Source: Corynebacterium variabile (GTDB lineage Bacteria > Actinomycetota > Actinomycetes > Mycobacteriales > Mycobacteriaceae). Taken from it: a stretch of DNA of 64,000 bases. Position 1 is the first letter of the stretch. Each line of letters starts with the position of its first letter. Under the pieces are notes generated by a model. It ran no database searches and was not told the DNA's origin. It was given only the letters and a program-made list of their open reading frames with translations. Where the stretch lies: assembly GCF_006539825.1 (NCBI RefSeq), contig NZ_BJNT01000018.1, forward strand, positions 26,009-90,008, in the 5' to 3' direction. This document shows, piece after piece, positions 36,331 to 46,805 of this stretch. The position numbers and the translations under genes are program-made.

Positions 36331-36983
36331 TCAGTCGAGGTTCGGGATGCGTCCCTCCGGTTCCACATGGTCGCCGACCCAGCGGTAGGTCACGACCGTG
36401 GTGTACTTCGGCGCAGCGGCGAACGGCTCCCCCGAGTCCCGGAGCGCCTCATAGTCCTTGTACCGCACCGTCACGAAGTCATCCCCTGAGTCGACGACCT
36501 CCGTGTGCTGCTGGACGGTGTCGGTACCGACACCCAGGTACTCCCCCGTCATGGAAGAGCATGAGCTGGTTCTGGAACTGGGCGTCGCCGACCTCGGATT
36601 GCACGACGGTGGCGTAACTCAGCGCGACGCAGGGATCGTAGTTCGACTCCCCGTGGTAGACCCAGGTCATGCCGTCGAGTTCAGGGGCAGGGACATCTGC
36701 GGTATGAGAGGTGATCACGGGGGAATCAGGGTCCACCCCGCAGTTACGGGGTTCCGGCGGTCGGGTCTGTGTCGGGGAAGCCGCCTGCCCTGCCTCCGAG
36801 GGGGGAAGGCGCCGCCGCGGTCTCGGTGACGGTCACCGTGACGCGGTCGGACGAATCAGCGGCACCGGCGGTGTCGTTCGCATCTGACCCACCATCAGTG
36901 GAACTGTCGCAGGCGCCGAGCGCCAGCATTGCGAAAACAGTGGCCGGAAGTGCGGCGGACCGTAGGGAACGGTGAGGGAGCAT
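36331..36983 (-). pseudogene. LppP/LprE-like lipoprotein, two frameshifts
   Basis: ATG 36983 has AGGAGG 8 nt upstream. The first part is a lipoprotein signal (LPATVFAMLALGACDSS) and a Thr/Val stalk (DRVTVTVTETAAAPSP). The frame stops at TAA just after TAGTP (about 36744) unless one base is removed near 36753-36757; then CGVDPDSPVITSHTADVPAP continues. It breaks a second time at a run of five C on the plus strand (36543-36547), after QNQLMLFHDG, and resumes EYLGVGTDTVQQHTEVVD to the end. NYDPCVALSYATVV and LLFHDG-type motifs are those of the LppP/LprE lipoprotein family. Confidence 0.7.
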
Positions 36984-37125
36984 TCTTGTTTCCTCCTGAA
37001 TGGAAAGGTTAGTCACGGCAAAAATACAGGATTCGAATTGATCCGGACGTGCATTCCGATCCGCCACAGGTGAGTCCCCCTACCATGGAACCTGCACCAG
37101 AATCCGTCCGCGAAAGTGAGTTCCC

Positions 37126-37791
37126 GTGTCTGCTTCCACCGGAAACCTCGGTGCTCTCGCAGGTCGCACCGTGTACCTGGACCCGGGTCATGCCGGCACG
37201 GCCCCGCCCGCCGAGCTCACCGCCGACGACGGCCGGGGTGGCACGAAACCCTGCAATGCCCCGGGCACAGCGTCCGATGACGGATGGCCGGAGCACACCT
37301 TCACCTGGGAGATCAGTCAGCAGCTCCGGACCATTCTCGAGGACGCCGGGGTCACCGTCCTGCTGTCCCGGGCCGACGACGTCCACCGTGCCGACTGCAT
37401 CGACGAGCGGACGTACAAGGAGAATGCCTCGGCGGCGGACGTCGTCGTCAGTCTCCACGCCGACGTGTCAGGGCCGGGGAACACCGGCTTCCACATTTCC
37501 GCGGTCACGGACCCGCTACCCCACAATCTCGCCGGCGAATCCTCCCGACTGGCGTCCACCGTGCGTGACGCCATGGTCAGCGCCGGCCTGCCGGTCTCCA
37601 ACTATCTCGGAACCGACGGCCTGAACCCCCGCGCCGACCTGTCCGGACTCAATCTCTCGACAAAGCCGAAGATCCTCATCGAGTTCGGCAACATGCGTGA
37701 CGCCGACGACCTGGCTGCGCTGAGGTCCCAGGAAGGACGCCGGCAGCGCGCCCGGGCAGTGGCCGAAGGCCTCGCGTCCTACCTCGCTTGA
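37126..37791 (+). CDS. N-acetylmuramoyl-L-alanine amidase (Amidase_3), no signal peptide visible
   Basis: 221 residues. Zinc-amidase motifs of the Rv3717-like family: VYLDPGHAG near residue 17, DDGRGGTKPC, WPEHTFTWEISQQL with the Glu ligand, VVSLHADVSG and ILIEFGNMRD with the catalytic Glu. It should cut the bond between muramic acid and the peptide. The only in-frame start is GTG 37126, because TGA lies at 37117-37119, and it leaves no room for a signal peptide although relatives are exported. Either it acts inside the cell on recycled fragments, or the 5' part was lost. It converges on trpS with 7 bp between. Confidence 0.85.
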   Translation: MSASTGNLGALAGRTVYLDPGHAGTAPPAELTADDGRGGTKPCNAPGTASDDGWPEHTFTWEISQQLRTILEDAGVTVLLSRADDVHRADCIDERTYKENASAADVVVSLHADVSGPGNTGFHISAVTDPLPHNLAGESSRLASTVRDAMVSAGLPVSNYLGTDGLNPRADLSGLNLSTKPKILIEFGNMRDADDLAALRSQEGRRQRARAVAEGLASYLA

Positions 37792-37798
37792 CCGCGTT

Positions 37799-39747
<1,949 letters not shown>

Positions 39748-39818
39748 GTGCGCATTGTACCCTCGACAGTGAAACTCGTTATCCCTGGTCAGAACACTGC
39801 CGGGGTAGCGTGGATCCC
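39748..39818. promoter_or_regulatory. 71-bp divergent promoter region between the LysR gene and the TDT carrier
   Basis: TACAAT (minus, 39754-39759) serves the LysR gene, TAGCGT (plus, 39806-39811) serves the carrier, each 6-7 nt from its start codon. The 46 bp in between should hold the LysR operator; T-N11-A spacing is possible at several places, so no single site is claimed. Confidence 0.55.
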
Positions 39819-40832
39819 ATGTCCGTGATGCACCTCCCCACTTCGCCCTCCTCCGCTGTCCCGGCGCGACGACCCGAGACCCCCGCCCTGCCCGGCCCCG
39901 GTGCGGCGTGGGGAGGCGCAGTCATGGGCCTGTCCATCACCGCCTCCCTTCTCGGTGCCCGTGTCGGCACCGGCGTCGGCACCGAGGTAACGGCGCTGGC
40001 GGCCGGCGTCCTCATCATCCTGCTCTTCGGCGCGATGAATAACCCTCGGTTCGATGACGTCCCCGCCTGGTCGATGATGACGATGGGCCTGCTGGCCCTC
40101 GGATCCGCCGCGGACACCAACCTCGGCTGGGTCGGGGCCCATGTCGCGACCTGGGTGATCGGGTCGCTCGCCGCCGTCGCCGTACTCCTCGTCCAGTGCC
40201 TCCGCTTTCTGCGCGGTGAGGTCCCTGCGACCTTCCCCGGTGTCCTCCCACTGGTCACACCAATGGTCGCGGCGACGAATGCCGCCCAGCTCGGACACCC
40301 GGCCCCCGGCACGGTGTGCTTCGTCGCCTCGCTGGCGACTGCACTGCCCGCCTTCGTCCGGGTCTACTGCGCGGAAGGACGCCGTCCAGCCACGGAGGTT
40401 GCGGCGACGGCGTGGATTCCCCTCGGAGTGGTCGGGCAGAGTTCCACCGCCGTGCTGCTCCTCACCGACAGTGCTGCCGTCGGTGTGGCCTGTGCCGCGG
40501 TGATGCTGAGCCTGGGCGTCCCCGCCGGGGCCTGGGCGATCGTCAACCACTGGGGTGCGCTGTGCCACCTGCGCCACCGGCCCTCCCCCAACCCCTCCTG
40601 GTGGGCCGCCACCTTCCCCGTCGGCACCTGTGCGCTGGGCACGCACACCCTCACCGGTGTGACCGGCCTTGGCTGGGCCGATGGAGTGAGCACCGCACTT
40701 CTGGTGCTGTTGTGTCTGCACGTCATCGTCGCCACGGTCGGCACCGGACGCGTTGCCGTTGTTCAGTGGCGTCAGTCGAGAAAGATGTCCCGGTGCAGCT
40801 CGGCGTCCGGCGTCCCCGGGACCGCGGCGTAG
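39819..40832 (+). CDS. TDT/SLAC1-family C4-dicarboxylate or sulfite/tellurite-type carrier
   Basis: 337 residues from ATG 39819 (TAGCGT ends 7 nt upstream) with about ten membrane helices, for example SITASLLGARVGTG, WVIGSLAAVAVLLVQCL and GVACAAVMLSLGVPAGAWAIV. This resembles the TDT family (TehA, Mae1, SSU1), which move dicarboxylates, sulfite or tellurite, but no single residue fixes the substrate. The last 20 codons (KMSRCSSASGVPG) run 61 bp into the 3' end of the convergent SDR gene. The divergent LysR gene probably regulates it. Confidence 0.75.
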   Translation: MSVMHLPTSPSSAVPARRPETPALPGPGAAWGGAVMGLSITASLLGARVGTGVGTEVTALAAGVLIILLFGAMNNPRFDDVPAWSMMTMGLLALGSAADTNLGWVGAHVATWVIGSLAAVAVLLVQCLRFLRGEVPATFPGVLPLVTPMVAATNAAQLGHPAPGTVCFVASLATALPAFVRVYCAEGRRPATEVAATAWIPLGVVGQSSTAVLLLTDSAAVGVACAAVMLSLGVPAGAWAIVNHWGALCHLRHRPSPNPSWWAATFPVGTCALGTHTLTGVTGLGWADGVSTALLVLLCLHVIVATVGTGRVAVVQWRQSRKMSRCSSASGVPGTAA

Positions 40833-41614
40833 CCCGACAGATCGGTGACGCCGCGCTCGGCGAGCAGTTCCTCCATGATCAGCGACTGCCCGGTGATCTC
40901 CCGGGAGTCGGTGGTGAGCAGCGCGTGGGCGGAGTCCGCGGCGATGTCCGGGGTGCGGGAGACACGCATCATCGCGTCACCGCCGAGGGCGTACTTCACG
41001 GCGGCGGTGGCCACCGTGGTGGCCGGCCACAGCGCATTGGCGGCGATGCCGTCGTCGGCGAACTCCGCGGCCAGGCCCAGGGTGGCCATCGTCATCCCGT
41101 ACTTCGCCACGGTGTAGCCGGTGTGCGCGCCGAGCCACTGCGGGGTGACATTCAGCGGCGGGGACAGGGAGATGATGTGGGGGTTCTCCGCCTGCTTCAG
41201 GTACGGCACGGCTGCCCGGGAGAGCATGAAGGTCCCACGGACGTTGACGTCCTGCATGAGGTCGTACTTCTTCTCCGCCAGGTCCAGCGACCGGGAGAGG
41301 TCGATGACGCTGGCGTTGTTGACCACCGCGTCGATCCCGCCGAAGGTCTCGACGGTCGTGGCGACAGCGCGGGCGATGTCCCCGTCACTGCGGACGTCAC
41401 CGTGGATCGGCAGCGCCCTGCCTCCGGCCTCCTCGATCTCGGCGGCCGCCGTGTGGATGGTGCCCTCGAGCTTGGGGTGCGGAGTGTCGGTCTTCGCGAG
41501 GATCGCGACATTCGCGCCGTCGCGGGCCGCCCGCAGCGCGATCGCCAGGCCGATACCGCGGCTCCCGCCGCTCATGAGGATGGTCTTGCCCGCCAGGGTT
41601 GCTGAGTTATTCAT
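40772..41614 (-). CDS. short-chain dehydrogenase/reductase (HSDL2-like)
   Basis: 280 residues. Cofactor motif MSGGSRGIGLAIALRA, the NNAS motif (AVVNNASVIDL), catalytic Ser in ISLSPPLN and YTVAKYG with catalytic Tyr and Lys. The HPKLEGTIHTAAAEIEEAGG insertion and the C-terminal DAELHRDIFLD are typical of the hydroxysteroid dehydrogenase-like-2 subgroup. The start is ATG 41614, 7 nt after a TAGGGT box (minus, 41622-41627). Substrate unknown. Confidence 0.9.
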   Translation of the reverse strand: MNNSATLAGKTILMSGGSRGIGLAIALRAARDGANVAILAKTDTPHPKLEGTIHTAAAEIEEAGGRALPIHGDVRSDGDIARAVATTVETFGGIDAVVNNASVIDLSRSLDLAEKKYDLMQDVNVRGTFMLSRAAVPYLKQAENPHIISLSPPLNVTPQWLGAHTGYTVAKYGMTMATLGLAAEFADDGIAANALWPATTVATAAVKYALGGDAMMRVSRTPDIAADSAHALLTTDSREITGQSLIMEELLAERGVTDLSGYAAVPGTPDAELHRDIFLD

Positions 41615-41659
41615 GCAGGCAACCCTAACCATCAGGAGGACGCTGCGGGCGGATTCCGC

Positions 41660-42634
41660 CTAGTTGTACTCCACCAGCACCGGGGAGTGGTCGCTCCACC
41701 GCAGGTCGTAGTCGGGAGCCTTGTCCACCCAGGCCGCGACGGCGCGCTCGAACAGCGGACGGGAGGCGATCTGGTAGTCGATACGCCAGCCGGCACCGGT
41801 GTCGAAGGCCTTGCCCCGCCAGGTCCACCAGGAGTACGGCCCCTCCTCCTCATCGGCGTGCAGCTGACGCAGCACGTCGAACCACTGCGGGTCACCGGGT
41901 GCACCGCCGGCCACCCGGGCCTGGGCCACCCGTCCCGGTGTGTAGTCCACTGCTCCGAAGAAGTCCCCTACCCCACCGGCGGGGTTGCCGTTACGTCCCG
42001 CGTCAGTGGCGTCCCCCACCTGCGTCGACGCGTCCGGGAAGGTGCCCAGCAGAGAGTCCATGAACGCGCGCTCGTCGGGCAGGAAGCCGGACTTCTTCCG
42101 GTTGGGACGCCAGTTCTTCAGGTCGGCACGGCGGTGGCAGATGTTCCAGTCACCGCCGACGACCATCTCCTCCCCGCTCGCGGCACGGTTGGCGAGGTAG
42201 GGGCCGAGGACGTCGAGGAAGCGGTACTTCTCGTCCTGCCTGGCGGTGTTCTCCGCACCGGAGGGCAGGTAGACGCTCGCCACGGTGATGCCGGCGGTCT
42301 TCGCCTCGATCCAGCGCCCGGCGTCCCCGAACTCCTCGGCTCCGGGCAGCTCACCGAACCCGACCTGTACGTCGTCGATCCGTGCGCGGGAGAGGACCGC
42401 GACGCCGGCGCGACCCTTCGCCGCGGCCTCGGCCTGCGCCAGATGCCAGCCGGACGCCAGTGCCGGGGCGAGTGTCGCCTCGGTCTGTTCCGGGGTGGCG
42501 CGGACCTCCTGCAGCAGGACGATGTCCGCCGGGGTGGCGTCCAACCAGGGGAGGATGCCGTGGTTCAGTTCATTGCGCTGCTTCGCGGCGGCGCGGATCC
42601 CGTTGACGTTGACGGTGGCGACGGTGAGGCTCAT
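41660..42634 (-). CDS. xthA: exodeoxyribonuclease III (AP endonuclease, Xth/ExoA)
   Basis: 324 residues. Mg-dependent endonuclease/exonuclease/phosphatase fold: ATVNVNGIRAA, VLLQEVRA with the metal Glu, VVGGDWNICHR and the final RWSDHSPVLVEY with catalytic Asp and His. It repairs abasic sites. The start is ATG 42634; a TAGGGT box (minus, 42642-42647) ends 7 nt upstream and shares the TAG stop of the MFS gene. The open frame up to 42802 is not needed. Confidence 0.93.
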   Translation of the reverse strand: MSLTVATVNVNGIRAAAKQRNELNHGILPWLDATPADIVLLQEVRATPEQTEATLAPALASGWHLAQAEAAAKGRAGVAVLSRARIDDVQVGFGELPGAEEFGDAGRWIEAKTAGITVASVYLPSGAENTARQDEKYRFLDVLGPYLANRAASGEEMVVGGDWNICHRRADLKNWRPNRKKSGFLPDERAFMDSLLGTFPDASTQVGDATDAGRNGNPAGGVGDFFGAVDYTPGRVAQARVAGGAPGDPQWFDVLRQLHADEEEGPYSWWTWRGKAFDTGAGWRIDYQIASRPLFERAVAAWVDKAPDYDLRWSDHSPVLVEYN

Positions 42635-42644
42635 GCGCACCACC

Positions 42645-43952
42645 CTAACCGGCGGCAGGTACCTCCCGTGCCAGCTGCCTCCGGTAGAGCAGGTGGGTCG
42701 GAATGAAGATCGCGAGACCGGCCAGTGCCAGCCCCGCTCCGGCCAGCGCAGGCGCCGAGTAGGAGTACCCCGCACTGATGACCGCGCCACCGATGGCGGC
42801 ACCGGAGGCGTTGGCGATGTTGAACGCCGACTGGTTCATCGCCGCGGCGAGGTTCTGGGCCTTACCTGCGACATCCATGAACCGGGTCTGCATGACGATG
42901 ACGAGGATGCCGCCGCCGACGGAGACCAGGCCGAACATGAGGATCGCCAGCGGGGCGACGGTACTGGCGAAGTAGAAACCGATGAGCATGACCACCATGA
43001 TCAGGAAGGCGCCGACGATGGATCGGGGGATGTTGCGGTCGGCGAGGCGTCCGCCGAGCGTGTTCCCGATGACCATGCCGATGCCGTAGACCATGAGCAC
43101 GAACCACATCATGTTCTCGGGGTAGTCCGCACGTTCCGTCATCGTCCAGGAGATGTAGGTGTAGACGCAGAACATGCCGCCGAAGCCGATCGCCCCGGAC
43201 AGCAGTGTCAGCCAGACCTGCGGGTTCACCAGGGCTCCCGCCTCGGTGCTGGGGCGGGTGATCGGCATGAGCGTCATGTGCGGCATGGATATCCACAGTC
43301 CGGTCAGGGTGGCCAGGCCGATCACGGCGACGACACCGTACGCCGCGGACCAGCCCAGCACTGAACCGATCCACTGTGCCGCCGGAACGCCGATCACTGT
43401 CGCGGTGGCCAGGCCCAACGAGATCCGGGCGATGGCCTGACCCCGTCTGCCGGGTTCGGCCATCGAGGCGGCGATGAGGTTGGCGACGGCGAAGTAGGCG
43501 CCGTGCGGGAAGCCGGCGATGAACCGGGCGACCATGAGCAGCCCGTAGGAGTGGGCGAACATGCTCAGCCCGTTGCCGAGGGTGAAGGCCACCATGAGGA
43601 TGATGATCAGCCGTCGGCGGGGGATGCGTCCGGTGAGTGTGGTGATCAGCGGGGCGCCGACGACCACGCCCATGGCGTAGGCGGTGACGACGTGGCCGGC
43701 CTGGGCTTCGGTGATGCCGAAGTCGTCGGCGATGTAGCTCAGCAGGCCCATCGAGACGAACTCGGTGGTGCCGATGCCGAAGCCACCGAGGGCCAGGGCG
43801 AGCATGGCGATCGGCCGGCGGCGGCGTCCCATCTCGGTCTGCCGCGGCAGCGGCGTGCGGTGCGGGTGCGGGACGCGGGGCGCACGGAGTAGTCGGCGGC
43901 GGGGCTCGGCAGTGGTGGTGGAGTCGGTGGATGACAGGAAAGAATCAAGCAT
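42645..43952 (-). CDS. MFS transporter (AraJ/drug-efflux type)
   Basis: 435 residues with 12 expected membrane helices. The first helix reads MLALALGGFGIGTTEFVSMG, followed by LLSYIADDFGITEAQAGHVV, the typical start of DHA1-type AraJ/Bcr exporters, and the loop motif GRIPRRRLII. The first 40 residues are Arg/Pro-rich and cytoplasmic. AAGGTGAT lies about 6 nt before ATG 43952. Substrate unknown. Confidence 0.9.
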   Translation of the reverse strand: MLDSFLSSTDSTTTAEPRRRLLRAPRVPHPHRTPLPRQTEMGRRRRPIAMLALALGGFGIGTTEFVSMGLLSYIADDFGITEAQAGHVVTAYAMGVVVGAPLITTLTGRIPRRRLIIILMVAFTLGNGLSMFAHSYGLLMVARFIAGFPHGAYFAVANLIAASMAEPGRRGQAIARISLGLATATVIGVPAAQWIGSVLGWSAAYGVVAVIGLATLTGLWISMPHMTLMPITRPSTEAGALVNPQVWLTLLSGAIGFGGMFCVYTYISWTMTERADYPENMMWFVLMVYGIGMVIGNTLGGRLADRNIPRSIVGAFLIMVVMLIGFYFASTVAPLAILMFGLVSVGGGILVIVMQTRFMDVAGKAQNLAAAMNQSAFNIANASGAAIGGAVISAGYSYSAPALAGAGLALAGLAIFIPTHLLYRRQLAREVPAAG

Positions 43953-44354
43953 TTATTCATCACCTTGTGAGAGCGGAGAAGACGAGGTCGGGATTCGGCG
44001 GTGACGGCATCCGGGCTACACGGGTTCATCCTGCGAACATTGAGGCCTCGGGGAAGCACCTATGCGACCACGTCCGGACTCATAGCGCAAGCCCACGCAG
44101 GACCTGTGTGACGTGTCAGTCAGAATGCCCCGGCACCGCCGCTGCCCACTGTGACCTGCACGACAGTTATGCGAACATCACTGCACTTCTACCTCCCCCG
44201 GACAGAGTGGCGCCCATTACTTTGCCGTATCATAGGTCCCGTGGATTCCGGCGACATCGATCGCCACCGAATGACATGCGAATACACCGGGTATTAACTG
44301 AGCATCCGATCGGTTGACAGCCCACCGCAATTGAACACAAGGGAGTACCTGCCC
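43953..44354. promoter_or_regulatory. 402-bp intergenic region between the MFS gene and icd
   Basis: No convincing gene in either direction. The region must hold the promoters of the divergent MFS and icd genes. TATCAT at 44228-44233 is a possible -10 for icd, which would give a leader of about 115 nt ending with AAGGGAG before the ATG; this is a weak call. No operator could be recognised. Confidence 0.4.
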
Positions 44355-46595
44355 ATGGCCAAAATCATCTATACGCGCACCGACGAGGCTCCGCTCCTTG
44401 CGACCTACTCTCTGCTGCCCGTCATCGAGGCTTTCGCCGGTACCGCCGGCGTCGAGGTTGAGACCCGCGACATCTCCCTCGCTGCACGTATCCTCGCCGC
44501 CTTCGACGATCTGCTCCCGGCGGAGCAGCGGGTGGACGACGCCCTCGCAGAGCTCGGCGAGATCACGAAGACCCCGGATGCGAACATCATCAAACTGCCG
44601 AATATCTCGGCCTCCGTCCCCCAGCTCAAGGCGGCCATCGCCGAGCTGCAGGCCGACGGCTACGCTCTCCCGAACTTCCCGGACGAGCCCGCCACCGACG
44701 AGGAGAAGGACGCCCGCGCCCGCTACGACTCCGTCAAGGGTTCCGCCGTCAACCCGGTCCTGCGCGAGGGCAACTCGGACCGCCGTGCCCCGCAGGCCGT
44801 GAAGAACTTCGCCCGCAAGCACCCGCACACCATGGGTGCCTGGGACAAGGACTCCAGGACCAACGTCGCGACCATGACCGAGGGCGACTTCCGGCACAAC
44901 GAGAAGTCCGTGATCATCGACGGGGACGACACCCTGCAGATCCGCCTCGTCGCCGCCGACGGCACCGTCACCGTCCTCAAGGAGTCCCTGCCCGTCCTCG
45001 ACAAGGAGATCGTTGACGCGACCGTGCTGCACGCCGCCGCCCTCGACGGCTTCCTCGCCGCCCAGGTCGCCCGCGCCAAGGAGGAGGGCATCCTCTTCTC
45101 CGCGCACCTCAAGGCCACCATGATGAAGGTCTCCGACCCGATCATCTTCGGCCACGTCGTCCGCGCCTACTTCGCGGACGTCTTCGCGCAGTACGGCGAC
45201 GAGCTGCTCTCCCGCGGTCTCAACGGGGAGAACGGCCTCGCCGCGATCCTCTCCGGTCTCGACGAGTTCGAGGACCAGAAGCTGGCCGCAGAGATCCGCG
45301 CCGCCTTCGACAAGGGCTTCGCCGAGGGCCCGTCGATCGCCATGGTGAACTCCGACAAGGGCATCACCAACCTGCACGTCCCCTCCGACGTCATCGTCGA
45401 CGCCTCCATGCCGGCCATGATCCGGACCTCCGGTCACATGTGGAACAAGGACAACCAGGAACAGGACGCCCTCGCGGTCCTGCCGGACTCCTCCTACGCC
45501 GGTGTCTACCAGGTTGTCATTGACGACTGCCGCAAGAACGGCGCCTTCGACCCCACCACCATGGGCACCGTCCCGAACGTGGGCCTCATGGCGCAGAAGG
45601 CCGAGGAGTACGGCTCCCACGACAAGACCTTCAAGATCCCCTCCGACGGCACCGTCGAGGTCGTCAACGCCGCCGGTGAGGTGCTCATGTCCCACACCGT
45701 CGCCACCGGCGACATCTGGCGCGCCTGCCAGGCCAAGGACATCCCGGTCCGTGACTGGGTGAAGCTGGCCGTCAACCGCGCCCGCTCCACCGGTTGGCCG
45801 GCCATCTTCTGGCTGGACGCCACCCGCGCCCACGACCGCAACATCATCACCAAGGTCGAGGAGTGCCTGAAGGACGCCGACCTCGTCGGTTCCACCGAGG
45901 GCCTGGACATCCGCATCCTCTCCCCGGAGGAGGCCTGCCAGGTCTCGATCGACCGCATCCGCGCCGGCGAGAACACCATCTCCGTCTCCGGCAACGTGCT
46001 GCGTGACTACCTCACCGACCTCTTCCCGATCATGGAACTGGGCACCAGCGCCAAGATGCTGTCCATCGTCCCGCTGATCGCGGGTGGCGGACTCTTCGAG
46101 ACCGGTGCCGGCGGATCCGCCCCTAAGCACGTCCAGCAGCTCATCGAGGAGGACTACCTCCGCTGGGATTCCCTGGGTGAGTTCCTCGCCCTGGCCGAGT
46201 CCCTGCGCAAGCTGGCCGAGACGGACAACAACCCGCGCACCCCGGTCCTGGCGGACGCCCTGGACAAGGCCACGGAGAAGATCCTCAACGAGGACAAGTC
46301 CCCGGCCCGCAAGATCGGTGAGATCGACAACCGCGGCAGCCACTACTACCTCGCCGCCTACTGGGCCCGGAACCTGGCCGAGCAGACCGAGGATCCGGCC
46401 CTGGCCGAGATCTTCGCCCCGGTCGCCGACGAGCTCGAGGAGAAGTTCGAGACCATCAAGGTCGAGATGCGCGGCGGCCAGGGTGAACCCGTCGACCTCG
46501 GCGGCTACTACTGGCCGAACGACGAGAAGACCACCAAGGTCATGCGCCCGTCGCAGACCTTCAACGCCGTCATCGACGGGCTCGCCGCCCGCTAG
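44355..46595 (+). CDS. icd: isocitrate dehydrogenase, NADP-dependent, monomeric type
   Basis: TCA-cycle enzyme making 2-oxoglutarate and NADPH from isocitrate. The 746 residues match the monomeric class known from C. glutamicum (about 738 residues) and not the short dimeric class. Visible: [18 protein letters not shown] start, the [18 protein letters not shown] substrate region, [32 protein letters not shown] and [15 protein letters not shown] cofactor region. AAGGGAG lies 8 nt before ATG 44355. It ends with a hairpin terminator. Confidence 0.97.
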   Translation: MAKIIYTRTDEAPLLATYSLLPVIEAFAGTAGVEVETRDISLAARILAAFDDLLPAEQRVDDALAELGEITKTPDANIIKLPNISASVPQLKAAIAELQADGYALPNFPDEPATDEEKDARARYDSVKGSAVNPVLREGNSDRRAPQAVKNFARKHPHTMGAWDKDSRTNVATMTEGDFRHNEKSVIIDGDDTLQIRLVAADGTVTVLKESLPVLDKEIVDATVLHAAALDGFLAAQVARAKEEGILFSAHLKATMMKVSDPIIFGHVVRAYFADVFAQYGDELLSRGLNGENGLAAILSGLDEFEDQKLAAEIRAAFDKGFAEGPSIAMVNSDKGITNLHVPSDVIVDASMPAMIRTSGHMWNKDNQEQDALAVLPDSSYAGVYQVVIDDCRKNGAFDPTTMGTVPNVGLMAQKAEEYGSHDKTFKIPSDGTVEVVNAAGEVLMSHTVATGDIWRACQAKDIPVRDWVKLAVNRARSTGWPAIFWLDATRAHDRNIITKVEECLKDADLVGSTEGLDIRILSPEEACQVSIDRIRAGENTISVSGNVLRDYLTDLFPIMELGTSAKMLSIVPLIAGGGLFETGAGGSAPKHVQQLIEEDYLRWDSLGEFLALAESLRKLAETDNNPRTPVLADALDKATEKILNEDKSPARKIGEIDNRGSHYYLAAYWARNLAEQTEDPALAEIFAPVADELEEKFETIKVEMRGGQGEPVDLGGYYWPNDEKTTKVMRPSQTFNAVIDGLAAR

Positions 46596-46612
46596 ACCGC
46601 GTCCCTCCGGCC

Positions 46613-46650
46613 ACCCCGGAACTCTGTCATTTCGACAGGGTCCGGGGTTT
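46613..46650 (+). terminator. intrinsic terminator after icd
   Basis: ACCCCGGA (46613-46620) pairs with TCCGGGGT (46641-46648), with an inner CTGTC/GACAG stem, followed by TT. It lies 18 bp after the icd stop. Confidence 0.8.
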
Positions 46651-46656
46651 GTCGTA

Positions 46657-46672
46657 TGGACAGCTCAGTCTA
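46657..46672 (+). promoter_or_regulatory. McbR-type operator 1 upstream of metY
   Basis: TGGAC-AGCTCA-GTCTA fits the known McbR operator TAGAC-N6-GTCTA with one mismatch. McbR is the S-adenosylhomocysteine-sensitive repressor of sulfur and methionine genes in C. glutamicum. It lies 134 bp before the metY start. The mcbR gene is not in this window. Confidence 0.7.
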
Positions 46673-46710
46673 CCTCCTACACGCCGCTGACCTGTAGATA
46701 CACAGAAAAG

Positions 46711-46726
46711 TAGACCGAGCTGTTTG
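46711..46726 (+). promoter_or_regulatory. McbR-type operator 2 upstream of metY
   Basis: TAGAC-CGAGCT-GTTTG keeps the left half of the McbR site perfectly and the right half partly. Its reverse complement (AAACAGCTCGGTCTACT) nearly repeats site 1 (GGACAGCTCAGTCTACC), so the two sites form a large inverted pair, 38 bp apart, in front of metY. Confidence 0.6.
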
Positions 46727-46805
46727 CTGTCTGACCTCGTGTGGTCTAACGTCCTGTTCAGCAAAGCATCGCACGACGACATGATCCTCACCGAAGGGAC
46801 ACCAC

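Noticed and set aside
44217..46343. 708-codon minus-strand frame opposite icd
   Set aside because: Low-complexity Val/Gly/Asp-rich translation without motifs; icd on the plus strand is unmistakable.
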